From NCBI GenBank assembly GCA_964469485.1, contig CAYXZP010000008.1, positions 1 to 49,564 on the forward strand: a DNA stretch of 49,564 nt, given 5' to 3'. Below are positions 25,523 to 32,225 of this stretch, in pieces; the stretch's first letter is position 1; every line of letters starts with the position of its first letter. The stretch is from CAYXZP01 sp964469485 (lineage in GTDB: Bacteria; Desulfobacterota; Binatia; UBA1149; CAYXZP01). Below the pieces are notes generated by a model that was given only the letters and a program-made list of their open reading frames with translations, was not told the DNA's origin and searched no databases. The position numbers were made by a program, and so were the translations under genes.

Positions 25523-25551
25523 GCGATATACCCCCAGGGGGTATCTGTCAA
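25523..25551 (-). promoter_or_regulatory. Promoter with embedded CsoR-type operator
   Basis: On the minus strand TTGACA (25551-25546) is a perfect -35 box, with a -10-like TATATC (25530-25525) or TATCGC (25528-25523) 15-17 bases downstream. Between and overlapping them is a perfect inverted repeat, ATACCCCC-A-GGGGGTAT as read on the plus strand (25528-25544), which is the established CsoR-family operator pattern. The position would block RNA polymerase. It controls the methyltransferase-to-csoR cluster. A first ATG at 25522 means the transcript may begin almost leaderless. Confidence 0.78.
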
Positions 25552-25598
25552 GGCCCGCCGCGGTGGCATCGGACCGGGCCGCCGTTTATCTTCGCGCC

Positions 25599-26066
25599 AT
25601 GGAAGCAGCAGCGGCGAAAGTACCGACCAGTCTAGTTCCCCACGAGCATCTGCCATGGGCCGAGATCGGGCCGGGCGTGGAAATGAAGATGTTGCGTCGT
25701 GGCGATGCCGATGGCGTCTACACGATGATCAACCGCTTCGAGCCCGGCTTCGTTGCGCCCAAACACCTGCACCTCGGCGATGTCCACGCCTACACGATAC
25801 AGGGGCGCTGGCACTACAAGGAATACGACTGGGTCGCCGGGGCGGGCGACTACGTCTTCGAACCGGCTGGCTCGGTCCACACGCTGACCATCAACGAGGA
25901 CAACACCGAGCCGACGATCGCGCTGTTCACCATCGCCAAAGGTATCGAGGTATACGCTGACAACGGCGACATCCTCATGACCCAGGACGGGCCCGGCATG
26001 GACGCTCTCTATCGCGTCGGTCTCGAGGCCAAGGGTCTGCCGTATCCGGATGCGGTACTGGCCTAG
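25599..26066 (+). CDS. Cupin-domain protein (2,4'-dihydroxyacetophenone-dioxygenase-like)
   Basis: A 155-residue single cupin. The metal-binding motif reads PKHLHLGDVHAYTIQGRWHY, and the second motif is FEPAGSVHTL, giving the usual His ligands. The arrangement resembles DAD-type and ChrR-like cupins that cleave or sense small carbonyl compounds. ATG 25599 fits the domain start; the upstream in-frame sequence crosses the CsoR operator and is not coding. It is divergent from the metal operon and followed after 26 bases by a thioesterase, perhaps its operon partner. Confidence 0.85.
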   Translation: MEAAAAKVPTSLVPHEHLPWAEIGPGVEMKMLRRGDADGVYTMINRFEPGFVAPKHLHLGDVHAYTIQGRWHYKEYDWVAGAGDYVFEPAGSVHTLTINEDNTEPTIALFTIAKGIEVYADNGDILMTQDGPGMDALYRVGLEAKGLPYPDAVLA

Positions 26067-26092
26067 AGCTACCGCCCGCCCGCGCCTCGACA

Positions 26093-26767
26093 ATGAGCCT
26101 TTTCGACAAACCAATCTGGTTCGAGGTCAACAGCTCCGTGGCCCGGTTGGGCGAGAGCTTGCACGGTCTCATCAACAAGGTGCTGGCACTCGGGGAGGTT
26201 CCCGAAGAACTAGAAGCTCGCATCAAGAGCTTCAGCGACGAGGCCGACAGTCTCCAGGCCAGCGTGGCCGAACACGCCCACGACGACCGTTTCCCGCGCG
26301 TGATGGTTTCGGACGAAGCGGGCAAGCGGCCCTACTACGTCAAGGGAGGGCTCATCGGTGACCACCATCCCTTCGTGCCCGCGACCACGATCGAGCACGC
26401 AGACGGTATCACCAAGGGCACGGTCTACTTCGACGTTGCCTATGAAGGACCGCCCGGTTGTGTGCACGGGGGTTTCGTTTCTTTCTTCTTCGACCAGATA
26501 CTCGGCAACCACAACATGGCGCACAACATACCGGCCATGACGGCGAGACTCACCGTGAGCTATCTGAAGCCTACCCCTCTCATGACCGAGCTGAGCTTCG
26601 AGGTCAGGACCGAAAACGTCGACGGGCGCAAGGTGATCAACCGCGCCTGGCTTGCGGCCGGCGGCGAGCGTGTTTCGGAATGCGAGGGGCTCTTCCTGAT
26701 GCCGGCGGCCGAGAATTACATGGGTTCGGTCGGGCGTATCCTCGGCGCCGGCAAGGCCGGCGACTGA
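26093..26767 (+). CDS. PaaI-like hotdog-fold acyl-CoA thioesterase
   Basis: A 224-residue protein whose C-terminal half is a hotdog domain: GPPGCVHGGFVSFFFDQILGN (helix with the conserved HGG turn) and MTARLTVSYLKPTPL. The N-terminal 80 residues are a charged helical extension. It likely hydrolyses acyl- or aryl-CoA esters in the cytoplasm. It is tail-to-tail with the P450 at 26771, which with the nitronate-monooxygenase-like gene suggests a shared catabolic locus. Confidence 0.88.
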   Translation: MSLFDKPIWFEVNSSVARLGESLHGLINKVLALGEVPEELEARIKSFSDEADSLQASVAEHAHDDRFPRVMVSDEAGKRPYYVKGGLIGDHHPFVPATTIEHADGITKGTVYFDVAYEGPPGCVHGGFVSFFFDQILGNHNMAHNIPAMTARLTVSYLKPTPLMTELSFEVRTENVDGRKVINRAWLAAGGERVSECEGLFLMPAAENYMGSVGRILGAGKAGD

Positions 26768-26770
26768 GCT

Positions 26771-27973
26771 TCACGCGCCGATCCGAACCGGCAGGTTCTC
26801 GATACCGCTGATGAAGTTGGACGGTCGCTCGGGCGGCGGCTGGTCCGTGGCAAGTTCGATGGTCGGGATGCGCGCGAGTATCTCCTCGAACATCACCTTG
26901 AGCTCGAGCCTTGCCAGGCTGGCCCCCAGACAGAAGTGCGGCCCGAAACCGAAGGCGACGTGCTCGTTGGGCTCGCGCTCGACGTCGAACTTGAAGGGGT
27001 CCGCGAATACGCTCTCGTCGCGGTTGGCCGAGGGGTAGAACAGCAAGCAGGTGTCGCCTTCACGGATCGTCTGGCCGCGAAGCTCGACGTCGCGTGTGGC
27101 GTGCCGGGCCATGTTCTTGATGGGGCTCACCCAGCGCAGCATTTCCTCGACGGCCGTCGGGATTTTCTCCGGATACTGGGCCAGCATGGCCATCTGCTTG
27201 GGGTGGTGCAGCAACTCGTACATGCCGCCGCTTATGACGTGACGGGTGGTCTCGTCGCCCCCGATAAGTATGAGCAGCGATTCGCTCAGGATCTGTTCGT
27301 CGTCGAGCTTCTCGTTGTCGAGCTCGGCGTGGGTGAGCACGCTCACCAGGTCGGCCTGCGGACCCTTGGAACGGCGGTCGGCTATCACCCGCATCTGGTA
27401 TTCGCGGTACTCTTCGTATGCGCGGGTCCCGGCCTCGGCGATCTCGGGGGTGGGGGCCCCGGTAACGCACAGCAAGGCGTCGGACCACTCGAGCAGGGTC
27501 TCATGGTCGGCCGGATCAACGCCGAGCATGTCGCCGATAACGACGAGCGGCAGCCAAGCGGCGACGTCTCGTACGAAGTCGAACTCGCCCATCTCACGGG
27601 CCTTTTCGATGAGGCCCACGCAGACCTCGCGTATGCGCGCCTCCTTGTCTTGGACCCGCCTGAGCGTGAACCCTTTGTTGACCAGGTTGCGGCGCCGCTT
27701 GTGGGCCGGGTCGTCCATGTCGATCATGTGGGGCATCGCGTCGGAATCGGGGCGTATACCGCGCGCGCTCGAGAAGCCCTCGGCGTCCTTGGCCACCCGC
27801 ATGAGGTCCTCGTAGAGCGTGATACCCCAGGTTTGGCCGGTCTCGTCCCAATAGACGGGGGCGTTCCGGCGCATCCACTCGAAATGCGGGTGCGGATCGT
27901 TCGCGTAGAAGTTGCCGTCGGTCAGGCGGATCTCGGGATTGACCGGGTGGTCGGGCATGTGTCCGTTAGCCAT
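26771..27973 (-). CDS. Cytochrome P450 (second of three)
   Basis: A 400-residue soluble P450. I-helix LIGGDETTRH carries the canonical acid-Thr pair; the ExxR pair lies in EEMLRW; the heme loop FGFGPHFCLGASLAR has ligand Cys348. The DDPAHKRRRNLV substrate-side block is typical of bacterial class-I enzymes. ATG 27973 overlaps the end of the nitronate-monooxygenase-like gene by 8 bases, so they form an operon driven from around 29128-29153. A ferredoxin is not adjacent; a ferredoxin reductase exists at 46746. Confidence 0.95.
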   Translation of the reverse strand: MANGHMPDHPVNPEIRLTDGNFYANDPHPHFEWMRRNAPVYWDETGQTWGITLYEDLMRVAKDAEGFSSARGIRPDSDAMPHMIDMDDPAHKRRRNLVNKGFTLRRVQDKEARIREVCVGLIEKAREMGEFDFVRDVAAWLPLVVIGDMLGVDPADHETLLEWSDALLCVTGAPTPEIAEAGTRAYEEYREYQMRVIADRRSKGPQADLVSVLTHAELDNEKLDDEQILSESLLILIGGDETTRHVISGGMYELLHHPKQMAMLAQYPEKIPTAVEEMLRWVSPIKNMARHATRDVELRGQTIREGDTCLLFYPSANRDESVFADPFKFDVEREPNEHVAFGFGPHFCLGASLARLELKVMFEEILARIPTIELATDQPPPERPSNFISGIENLPVRIGA

Positions 27974-29090
27974 CCTTGGGCATCAGTCCTTCCATGCGCT
28001 CGAAAGCGTCAAGGTATTCCGCGACCATCTGTTGTATGACCTGCCTGCAGGGTTGCACTTCGTTCATGGCCCCGACTATCTGCCCGACCGGGTTGAACGC
28101 GATCTCCTGGGACTTGGAAGCGTAACGGTGGACCCGGCTTACAGCGTCGGCCGTCACCATGAACTGCAACGGCATTCCCAGCGGATCGGGGTTGTCGGCG
28201 GCTTCCCAGGCCTCGGTCCAGTCGTTCTTGAGCATGCGAGCGGGCTTGCCCGTCCAAGAGCGCGAGCGGACCGTGTCACGGCTGGTGGCGTCGAGATAGG
28301 ACTGCTTCTGTTCGGGGGCCGACTCGGCCTCTGTCACCGTGAGCCAGATCGAGCCCGTCCACACCCCCTCGGCGCCCATGGCGATCGCGGCGGCCATCTG
28401 ACGGCCCCTGCCGATACCGCCGGCCGCCAGCACGGGCAGCGGGGATACCGCGTCGATGATCTCGGGCCACAGCACCATGCTGGCGACCTCGCCGGTGTGC
28501 CCGCCGCCTTCGGTTCCCTGGGCGATCACGAAGTCGACGCCGGCTTCCTTGTGGGCGAGCGCGTGCTTGGTGCTGCCGCAAAGAGCACCGACGAGCCGTC
28601 CGGTGGCTTGTATGTCGGCTATCACATCGGCCGGCGGGGTGCCGAGAGCGTTGGCGATCATCTTCACCTTGTCGTGCCGGAGCGTTTCCTCGACCAGGGG
28701 GCCGGCGGTGGCCTCGGTCCAGCCGATCAGCTCACGGGCCTTTTCGCCCTCGGGCAGTTCTGGGACCCCGTGATCGGCCAAAAGCTTGGCCGCGAAGTTG
28801 CGGTGCACATCGGGGATCTGCGCCCTGAGCATCGTCTCGAGCTTGTCGGCGTCGCTCTCGCCGATGCCCTCGTACTTGTTCGGCAGCACGATATCGACAC
28901 CGTAGGGCTTGTCCCCGACCTGTTCGTCGATCCAGTCGAGTTCGACCCCGAGCTGTTCAGCGGTAAAACCTACGGCACCGAGCACGCCCATGCCGCCGGC
29001 CTTGCTGACCGCAGCGGCGACGTCGCGACAGTGGGTGAACGCAAATATGGGGAAGTCCAGGCCCAGCCGTTCACAAAGTTCCGTTCGCAT
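27966..29090 (-). CDS. Nitronate monooxygenase-like FMN enzyme (2-nitropropane dioxygenase family)
   Basis: A 374-residue TIM-barrel flavoprotein. Phosphate- and FMN-binding segments AQGTEGGGHTGEVAS and VLAAGGIGRGRQMAAAIAMGA are clear, and the catalytic-region His lies in GGGHTG. I chose ATG 29090, where family similarity starts (MRTELCERLGLDFPIFAF); a GTG at 29141 would add 17 unrelated residues. Family members also include IpdC-type enzymes of actinobacterial steroid-ring breakdown, so nitronate need not be the substrate. It is the first gene of the P450 operon. Confidence 0.9.
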   Translation of the reverse strand: MRTELCERLGLDFPIFAFTHCRDVAAAVSKAGGMGVLGAVGFTAEQLGVELDWIDEQVGDKPYGVDIVLPNKYEGIGESDADKLETMLRAQIPDVHRNFAAKLLADHGVPELPEGEKARELIGWTEATAGPLVEETLRHDKVKMIANALGTPPADVIADIQATGRLVGALCGSTKHALAHKEAGVDFVIAQGTEGGGHTGEVASMVLWPEIIDAVSPLPVLAAGGIGRGRQMAAAIAMGAEGVWTGSIWLTVTEAESAPEQKQSYLDATSRDTVRSRSWTGKPARMLKNDWTEAWEAADNPDPLGMPLQFMVTADAVSRVHRYASKSQEIAFNPVGQIVGAMNEVQPCRQVIQQMVAEYLDAFERMEGLMPKDG

Positions 29091-29127
29091 CTGGTTTGGC
29101 GGTTCACTGCCGGGCGGTGGCAGCGGG

Positions 29128-29153
29128 GCCGAGTAGAACACGTTCTACTCGGC
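29128..29153. promoter_or_regulatory. 26-bp near-perfect palindrome, TetR/KstR-like operator
   Basis: Arms GCCGAGTAGAAC (29128-29139) and GTTCTACTCGGC (29142-29153) are perfect inverted repeats around the two bases AC. The core TAGAACACGTTCTA fits the KstR consensus TNNAACNNGTTNNA exactly. It lies 38 bases upstream of the nitronate-monooxygenase-like start and 46 bases from the divergent lipoprotein gene, so it could control either. No TetR gene is in the window. Confidence 0.75.
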
Positions 29154-29198
29154 GGGTGAAATCGACCCTTAGAGGCTGATAAGCAGTAGCGGTAGACC

Positions 29199-29810
29199 AT
29201 GGCAGCCACGCGCAAAACGATATCCGCCCAGGCTGTCTCAGTGCTGGCCCTGGCATCGCTGCTAGCGCTGGGACCACTGGGCTGCGGTTGCAGGGACCAG
29301 CCGGCCGGCGGGCCTGGCGCCGGCGGCGGTGTGCTGGCGGTCGCCGAAGGGGTCCGTGTAGTGACACCGCGCGTGGGTCCGGTGCCGCTTGCGGGCCAGA
29401 AGATAGCCGAGACCCGCAACCTGTCGGTGAGCTTCTACGGCCGCCCGCTTTTCAAACTCGCCGACGCCTTCGGCGAGGATGCTCCCAGCAATGTCATCGG
29501 CCTGACCTCGGAGGGTTTCGAAATGCGTTACAGCACGGGGGACGGAGAACTCATTTGTTCGGTGCGTGCCAAGAAGGCCTCTTGGGGCACGACCAGCGCC
29601 AATGGCGACATGGCAACGGTGGTCCGTTTGAGCGGGGCGGTGCTCGTGACCGCGGGCGAGCGGCGTTTGCGCGCCCCGCGTATCGAGCTTTCCTACCTGA
29701 CCGGTGGCGTTCGTATCGAAGGTCCCTGGCTCTTCCACGGGTCGGGAGGGATGAAGCAGGGCACCGGGCTCAGCATTGCCTGCGCCTTGCCCGAGGAACT
29801 GCTGCCGTGA
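29199..29810 (+). CDS. Putative lipoprotein, LptC-like beta region
   Basis: A 203-residue exported protein. The N-terminal hydrophobic stretch ends in GPLGCGC, an imperfect lipobox with candidate Cys29. The second half alternates short strands (FEMRYSTGDGELICSVRAKK, TVVRLSGAVLVTAGERRLRA, RIELSYLTGGVRIEGPW), the pattern of LptC/LptA beta-taco proteins that shuttle lipopolysaccharide. The resemblance is by eye only. It overlaps the next gene by 4 bases. Confidence 0.6.
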   Translation: MAATRKTISAQAVSVLALASLLALGPLGCGCRDQPAGGPGAGGGVLAVAEGVRVVTPRVGPVPLAGQKIAETRNLSVSFYGRPLFKLADAFGEDAPSNVIGLTSEGFEMRYSTGDGELICSVRAKKASWGTTSANGDMATVVRLSGAVLVTAGERRLRAPRIELSYLTGGVRIEGPWLFHGSGGMKQGTGLSIACALPEELLP

Positions 29811-30253
29811 CGTTCGGGCAGGCCCGCAGCGCCGTCACGCGCCTGATCTTCGAGTATGCCGAACGCCTCGATTCGGGCGACCTCGAGGGTGTGGCCCAAC
29901 TCTTCGAGCGCGCCGGCTACGGGATCGAGGGCGCCCCGCAGCTACGTGGCGCCGATGCGTTGCTCGAGACCATGCGCCGTCTGGTCCTTGTCTACGCCGA
30001 CGGCACGCCGCGTACCAAGCACGTGACGACGAACCTCGTCATCGCGCTCGCCGCTGATGGCGCAACAGCCACAGCGAGGTCTTACTTCACGGTGCTGCAG
30101 GCCACCGACGCTTTCCCGCTACAGACCATACTGGCCGGCCGCTACGCCGACGCTTTCGCCCGCGACGATTCAGGTTGGCACTTCACGAGCCGGATCCTCA
30201 ACATCGATCTCACGGGCGACACGAGCCGCCACCTAGCCGAACCCATCGGCTAG
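29807..30253 (+). CDS. SnoaL-like (NTF2-fold) protein
   Basis: A 148-residue cone-shaped alpha+beta domain of the SnoaL_4 type: ARSAVTRLIFEYAERLDSGDL (opening helix), then LRGADALLETM, and HVTTNLVIAL followed by YFTVLQATD. The family includes hydratases, isomerases and ring hydroxylase small-subunit relatives. The start GTG 29807 overlaps the TGA of the lipoprotein gene (GTGA). A second, different SnoaL-like protein lies at 31466-31867. Confidence 0.82.
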   Translation: MTFGQARSAVTRLIFEYAERLDSGDLEGVAQLFERAGYGIEGAPQLRGADALLETMRRLVLVYADGTPRTKHVTTNLVIALAADGATATARSYFTVLQATDAFPLQTILAGRYADAFARDDSGWHFTSRILNIDLTGDTSRHLAEPIG

Positions 30254-30306
30254 GACCTTGACTGCGGCGGCTCCGGTTTTGGCGCCGCCGCTGCTAGGAA
30301 AGCAGC

Positions 30307-30678
30307 GTGCGCCGTCCCCGTTTCGTCGTCTTTCTGGTGGCGGCCGCTGTCGCGGCCGCTCTCTACGATCTCTGGATCACATCCGTTGCACTGCGTGCCG
30401 GCTCGTTCGGAGTAAGCTCGCTGCGCGTTCTCGAGACCCTCATGTATCTGATCTGCGCACGCGGCCTGTGGATGCTAAGACCCTGGGCTCGCATGCTGGC
30501 CATGGCCTATCTCGCTTATCTCCTGATCACGTTCATTATCTGGGGGGTACGCGGGTTCGGCGCACCGGAGTTGTTCAGCGTGATGGCCTGGCAGATATTG
30601 GTCCTTCCGGTGCTGACCTTTTGTTTCATGTACCTCTATAACGGCCGCCGCTACTTCCCGGCCAGCCCGCGCAACTGA
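30307..30678 (+). CDS. Membrane protein of unknown function
   Basis: A 123-residue integral membrane protein with about four hydrophobic segments (residues 6-22, about 40-56, 64-82, 92-110) and short basic ends. No motif is recognised. GTG start at 30307, with GGAAAG about 6-11 bases upstream. It lies in a plus-strand run with the SnoaL-like and nuclease genes. Confidence 0.65.
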   Translation: MRRPRFVVFLVAAAVAAALYDLWITSVALRAGSFGVSSLRVLETLMYLICARGLWMLRPWARMLAMAYLAYLLITFIIWGVRGFGAPELFSVMAWQILVLPVLTFCFMYLYNGRRYFPASPRN

Positions 30679-30686
30679 ACACGACC

Positions 30687-31469
30687 ATGGGCATGACCTA
30701 CAGTTTCTCGCGCGTAACGACCTTCGAACAGTGCGCGCGCAAGTTCCGCTACCGTTACATCGACGGTGTTCAGGAAGCCTTCCAGTCGGTGGAAGCGTTT
30801 GTGGGCAGCCAGGTGCATGGAGCGCTCGAGTGGTTATTCCTCGAGCACATGGCCGGCCGCGAGCCGGGCACCGAGCAAGCCGTGGCCCGCTATTGCGACC
30901 TGTGGGACGAAGGCATCAAGGAGACCGGCGCTCCTGTCAAGATCATCCGCGAGGGACGCCGCTACGAGGAGTACCGGCTCGAGGGCGCGCGCATGGTCGA
31001 GGCCTTCCACAAGAACGAGTTCAGCCGTGACCGGATGGAGACGCTCGCCACCGAACGTCACTTCCTCGTCGAGCTCGGTGGCAAGCACTCCTTTCAAGGC
31101 TTCATCGACCGCTTGGCACGCGGCCCTGACGGCCGGCTCTGCGTCATCGATTACAAGACCGCCAAACGGCGCCCGCGGCGATTCGAGGGCAAGGATGCGG
31201 ACCAACTGCGCGCCTACGCCGTGGCGCTGTTCAAGGAGTTCGACGACAGCGAGGAGATAGACCTGGTCCTCAACTACGTCCGCCACGGGGCCAAGTTCGA
31301 CGAGCGTATTGACCGCCGGTCCGCCCAAGCCTTCGAGGAGGTTCTGGCCCGGCGCATCGAGGCGTTGGAGGATTCGACTGTGTTTCCGCCGGCCCCGAGC
31401 CGGCTCTGCGACTGGTGCGGTTACAACGACATATGCGAAGGTCCGAGACCGCAGGGACGGCCGGCCTAG
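30687..31469 (+). CDS. PD-(D/E)XK nuclease with predicted 4Fe-4S cluster (RecB/Cas4-like)
   Basis: A 260-residue stand-alone RecB-type nuclease. Catalytic motifs: His44 in VHGALEWL, Asp141 in GFIDRL, Asp155 and Lys157 in VIDYKTAK, and Gln173-Tyr177 in QLRAYAVAL. Cys16 plus Cys241, Cys244 and Cys250 (CDWCGYNDIC) match the four-Cys iron-sulfur clasp of AddB and Cas4 enzymes. No helicase, cas gene or CRISPR array is in the window, so a role in general DNA repair is more likely than CRISPR adaptation. An alternative start is ATG 30693. Confidence 0.9.
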   Translation: MGMTYSFSRVTTFEQCARKFRYRYIDGVQEAFQSVEAFVGSQVHGALEWLFLEHMAGREPGTEQAVARYCDLWDEGIKETGAPVKIIREGRRYEEYRLEGARMVEAFHKNEFSRDRMETLATERHFLVELGGKHSFQGFIDRLARGPDGRLCVIDYKTAKRRPRRFEGKDADQLRAYAVALFKEFDDSEEIDLVLNYVRHGAKFDERIDRRSAQAFEEVLARRIEALEDSTVFPPAPSRLCDWCGYNDICEGPRPQGRPA

Positions 31470-31867
31470 TCGCCGGCTAGCTCCATGATCATTGCGGCCG
31501 GGTCCCAGTAGGCCATCAGGGTCTGGACCTTGCCCTGTTCGGAGATCTCGAAGACCGTGATGCCTTCGAAGGACACCTCGCGGCCGTTCACGCCCTGGCC
31601 GGCGGCCCGCCAGGCCACGGCCGCTCCGGCCCCGCCGTAGTGTAGGGCGGCCGGTTCGACGCTCAGGCTCTCAAAGGGCCCGATGATCCCGTTCCACAGT
31701 TCCACGAGCGCGGCCTGTCCCTCGACCGGTGCTGCGCCGACGGGGTCGTGGACCGACGAGCCCTCGGCAAACAGCTCCAGCCAGCGCGTCCGGTCGCGTG
31801 CGCTGATAGCCTCGAAATAGGCCGCTATGGCCTCGGCCACGCCGGGCTCGGGTAGGGCTCCTTCCAC
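31466..31867 (-). CDS. SnoaL-like/ketosteroid-isomerase-fold protein
   Basis: A 133-residue NTF2-fold protein: VAEAIAAYFEAISARDRTRW opening, SSVHDPVGAAPVEGQAALVE and a C-terminal strand QTLMAYWDPAAM. It resembles steroid delta-isomerase relatives, though the catalytic Asp/Tyr set cannot be confirmed. GTG 31867 is the best start; the longer upstream frame is Arg- and Pro-rich shadow sequence. The 3' end overlaps the nuclease tail-to-tail by 4 bases. Confidence 0.75.
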   Translation of the reverse strand: MEGALPEPGVAEAIAAYFEAISARDRTRWLELFAEGSSVHDPVGAAPVEGQAALVELWNGIIGPFESLSVEPAALHYGGAGAAVAWRAAGQGVNGREVSFEGITVFEISEQGKVQTLMAYWDPAAMIMELAGD

Positions 31868-31976
31868 GGCGGTCCTGTGCCCGGCCCGCCTGGGCGATGC
31901 AACGAGCTGGTCATCGTTTTCCCGCACCGGGGCTTGCCGCGGCCGGCCGGGGTTCGAGCAGCGGCCAGTTTTGCCA

Positions 31977-31994
31977 GCAAGCTCGCGAGCTTGC
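31977..31994. repeat. 18-bp perfect palindrome
   Basis: GCAAGCTCG followed directly by its reverse complement CGAGCTTGC, with no spacer. It lies 110 bases upstream of the SnoaL-like gene (start 31867) in non-coding sequence. It could be an operator for a dimeric regulator or a small hairpin in the leader. Confidence 0.55.
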
Positions 31995-32184
31995 GCGCGG
32001 CCATCGCAGGGTCGTTCCCGCTCGCCTCCGGTAGGCTCCGTGGGGCGGAAATAATTACCGCGCCAGCCCGCGCCCTTTGGCCAGGGCCCGGTCAATCGTG
32101 CACGCTGGTCTCGCCCGCCCGGGCTCCGGGGCGCATTCTGTTTAGTGAGCGCCGTGGCCTCCTTCCACGCGTCGCCGGCGTCGA

Positions 32185-32214
32185 GGGGGACGGGCCCGCC
32201 ATCGCCCGTCCCCC
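32185..32214 (-). terminator. Long G+C hairpin after the alkyl-DHAP-synthase-like gene
   Basis: GGGGGACGGGC (32185-32195) and GCCCGTCCCCC (32204-32214) make a perfect 11-bp stem with an 8-base loop. It begins 12 bases beyond the stop of the minus-strand gene ending at 32226. There is no T-tract on either side, so termination is inferred from position and stability. Confidence 0.5.
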
Positions 32215-32225
32215 CGCGCCACCCC

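Larger units (their letters stand above)
31868..32225. other. Intergenic stretch of about 360 bases
   Basis: I see no convincing coding frame on either strand; open frames here are Arg/Pro/Gly-rich shadows. It holds an 18-bp perfect palindrome (31977-31994) and a long G+C-rich hairpin (32185-32214), listed separately. Confidence 0.6.

Noticed and set aside
30687..31469. CRISPR-associated Cas4
   Set aside because: No repeats of CRISPR type and no other cas genes were seen in the window, so the Fe-S nuclease is called generically.
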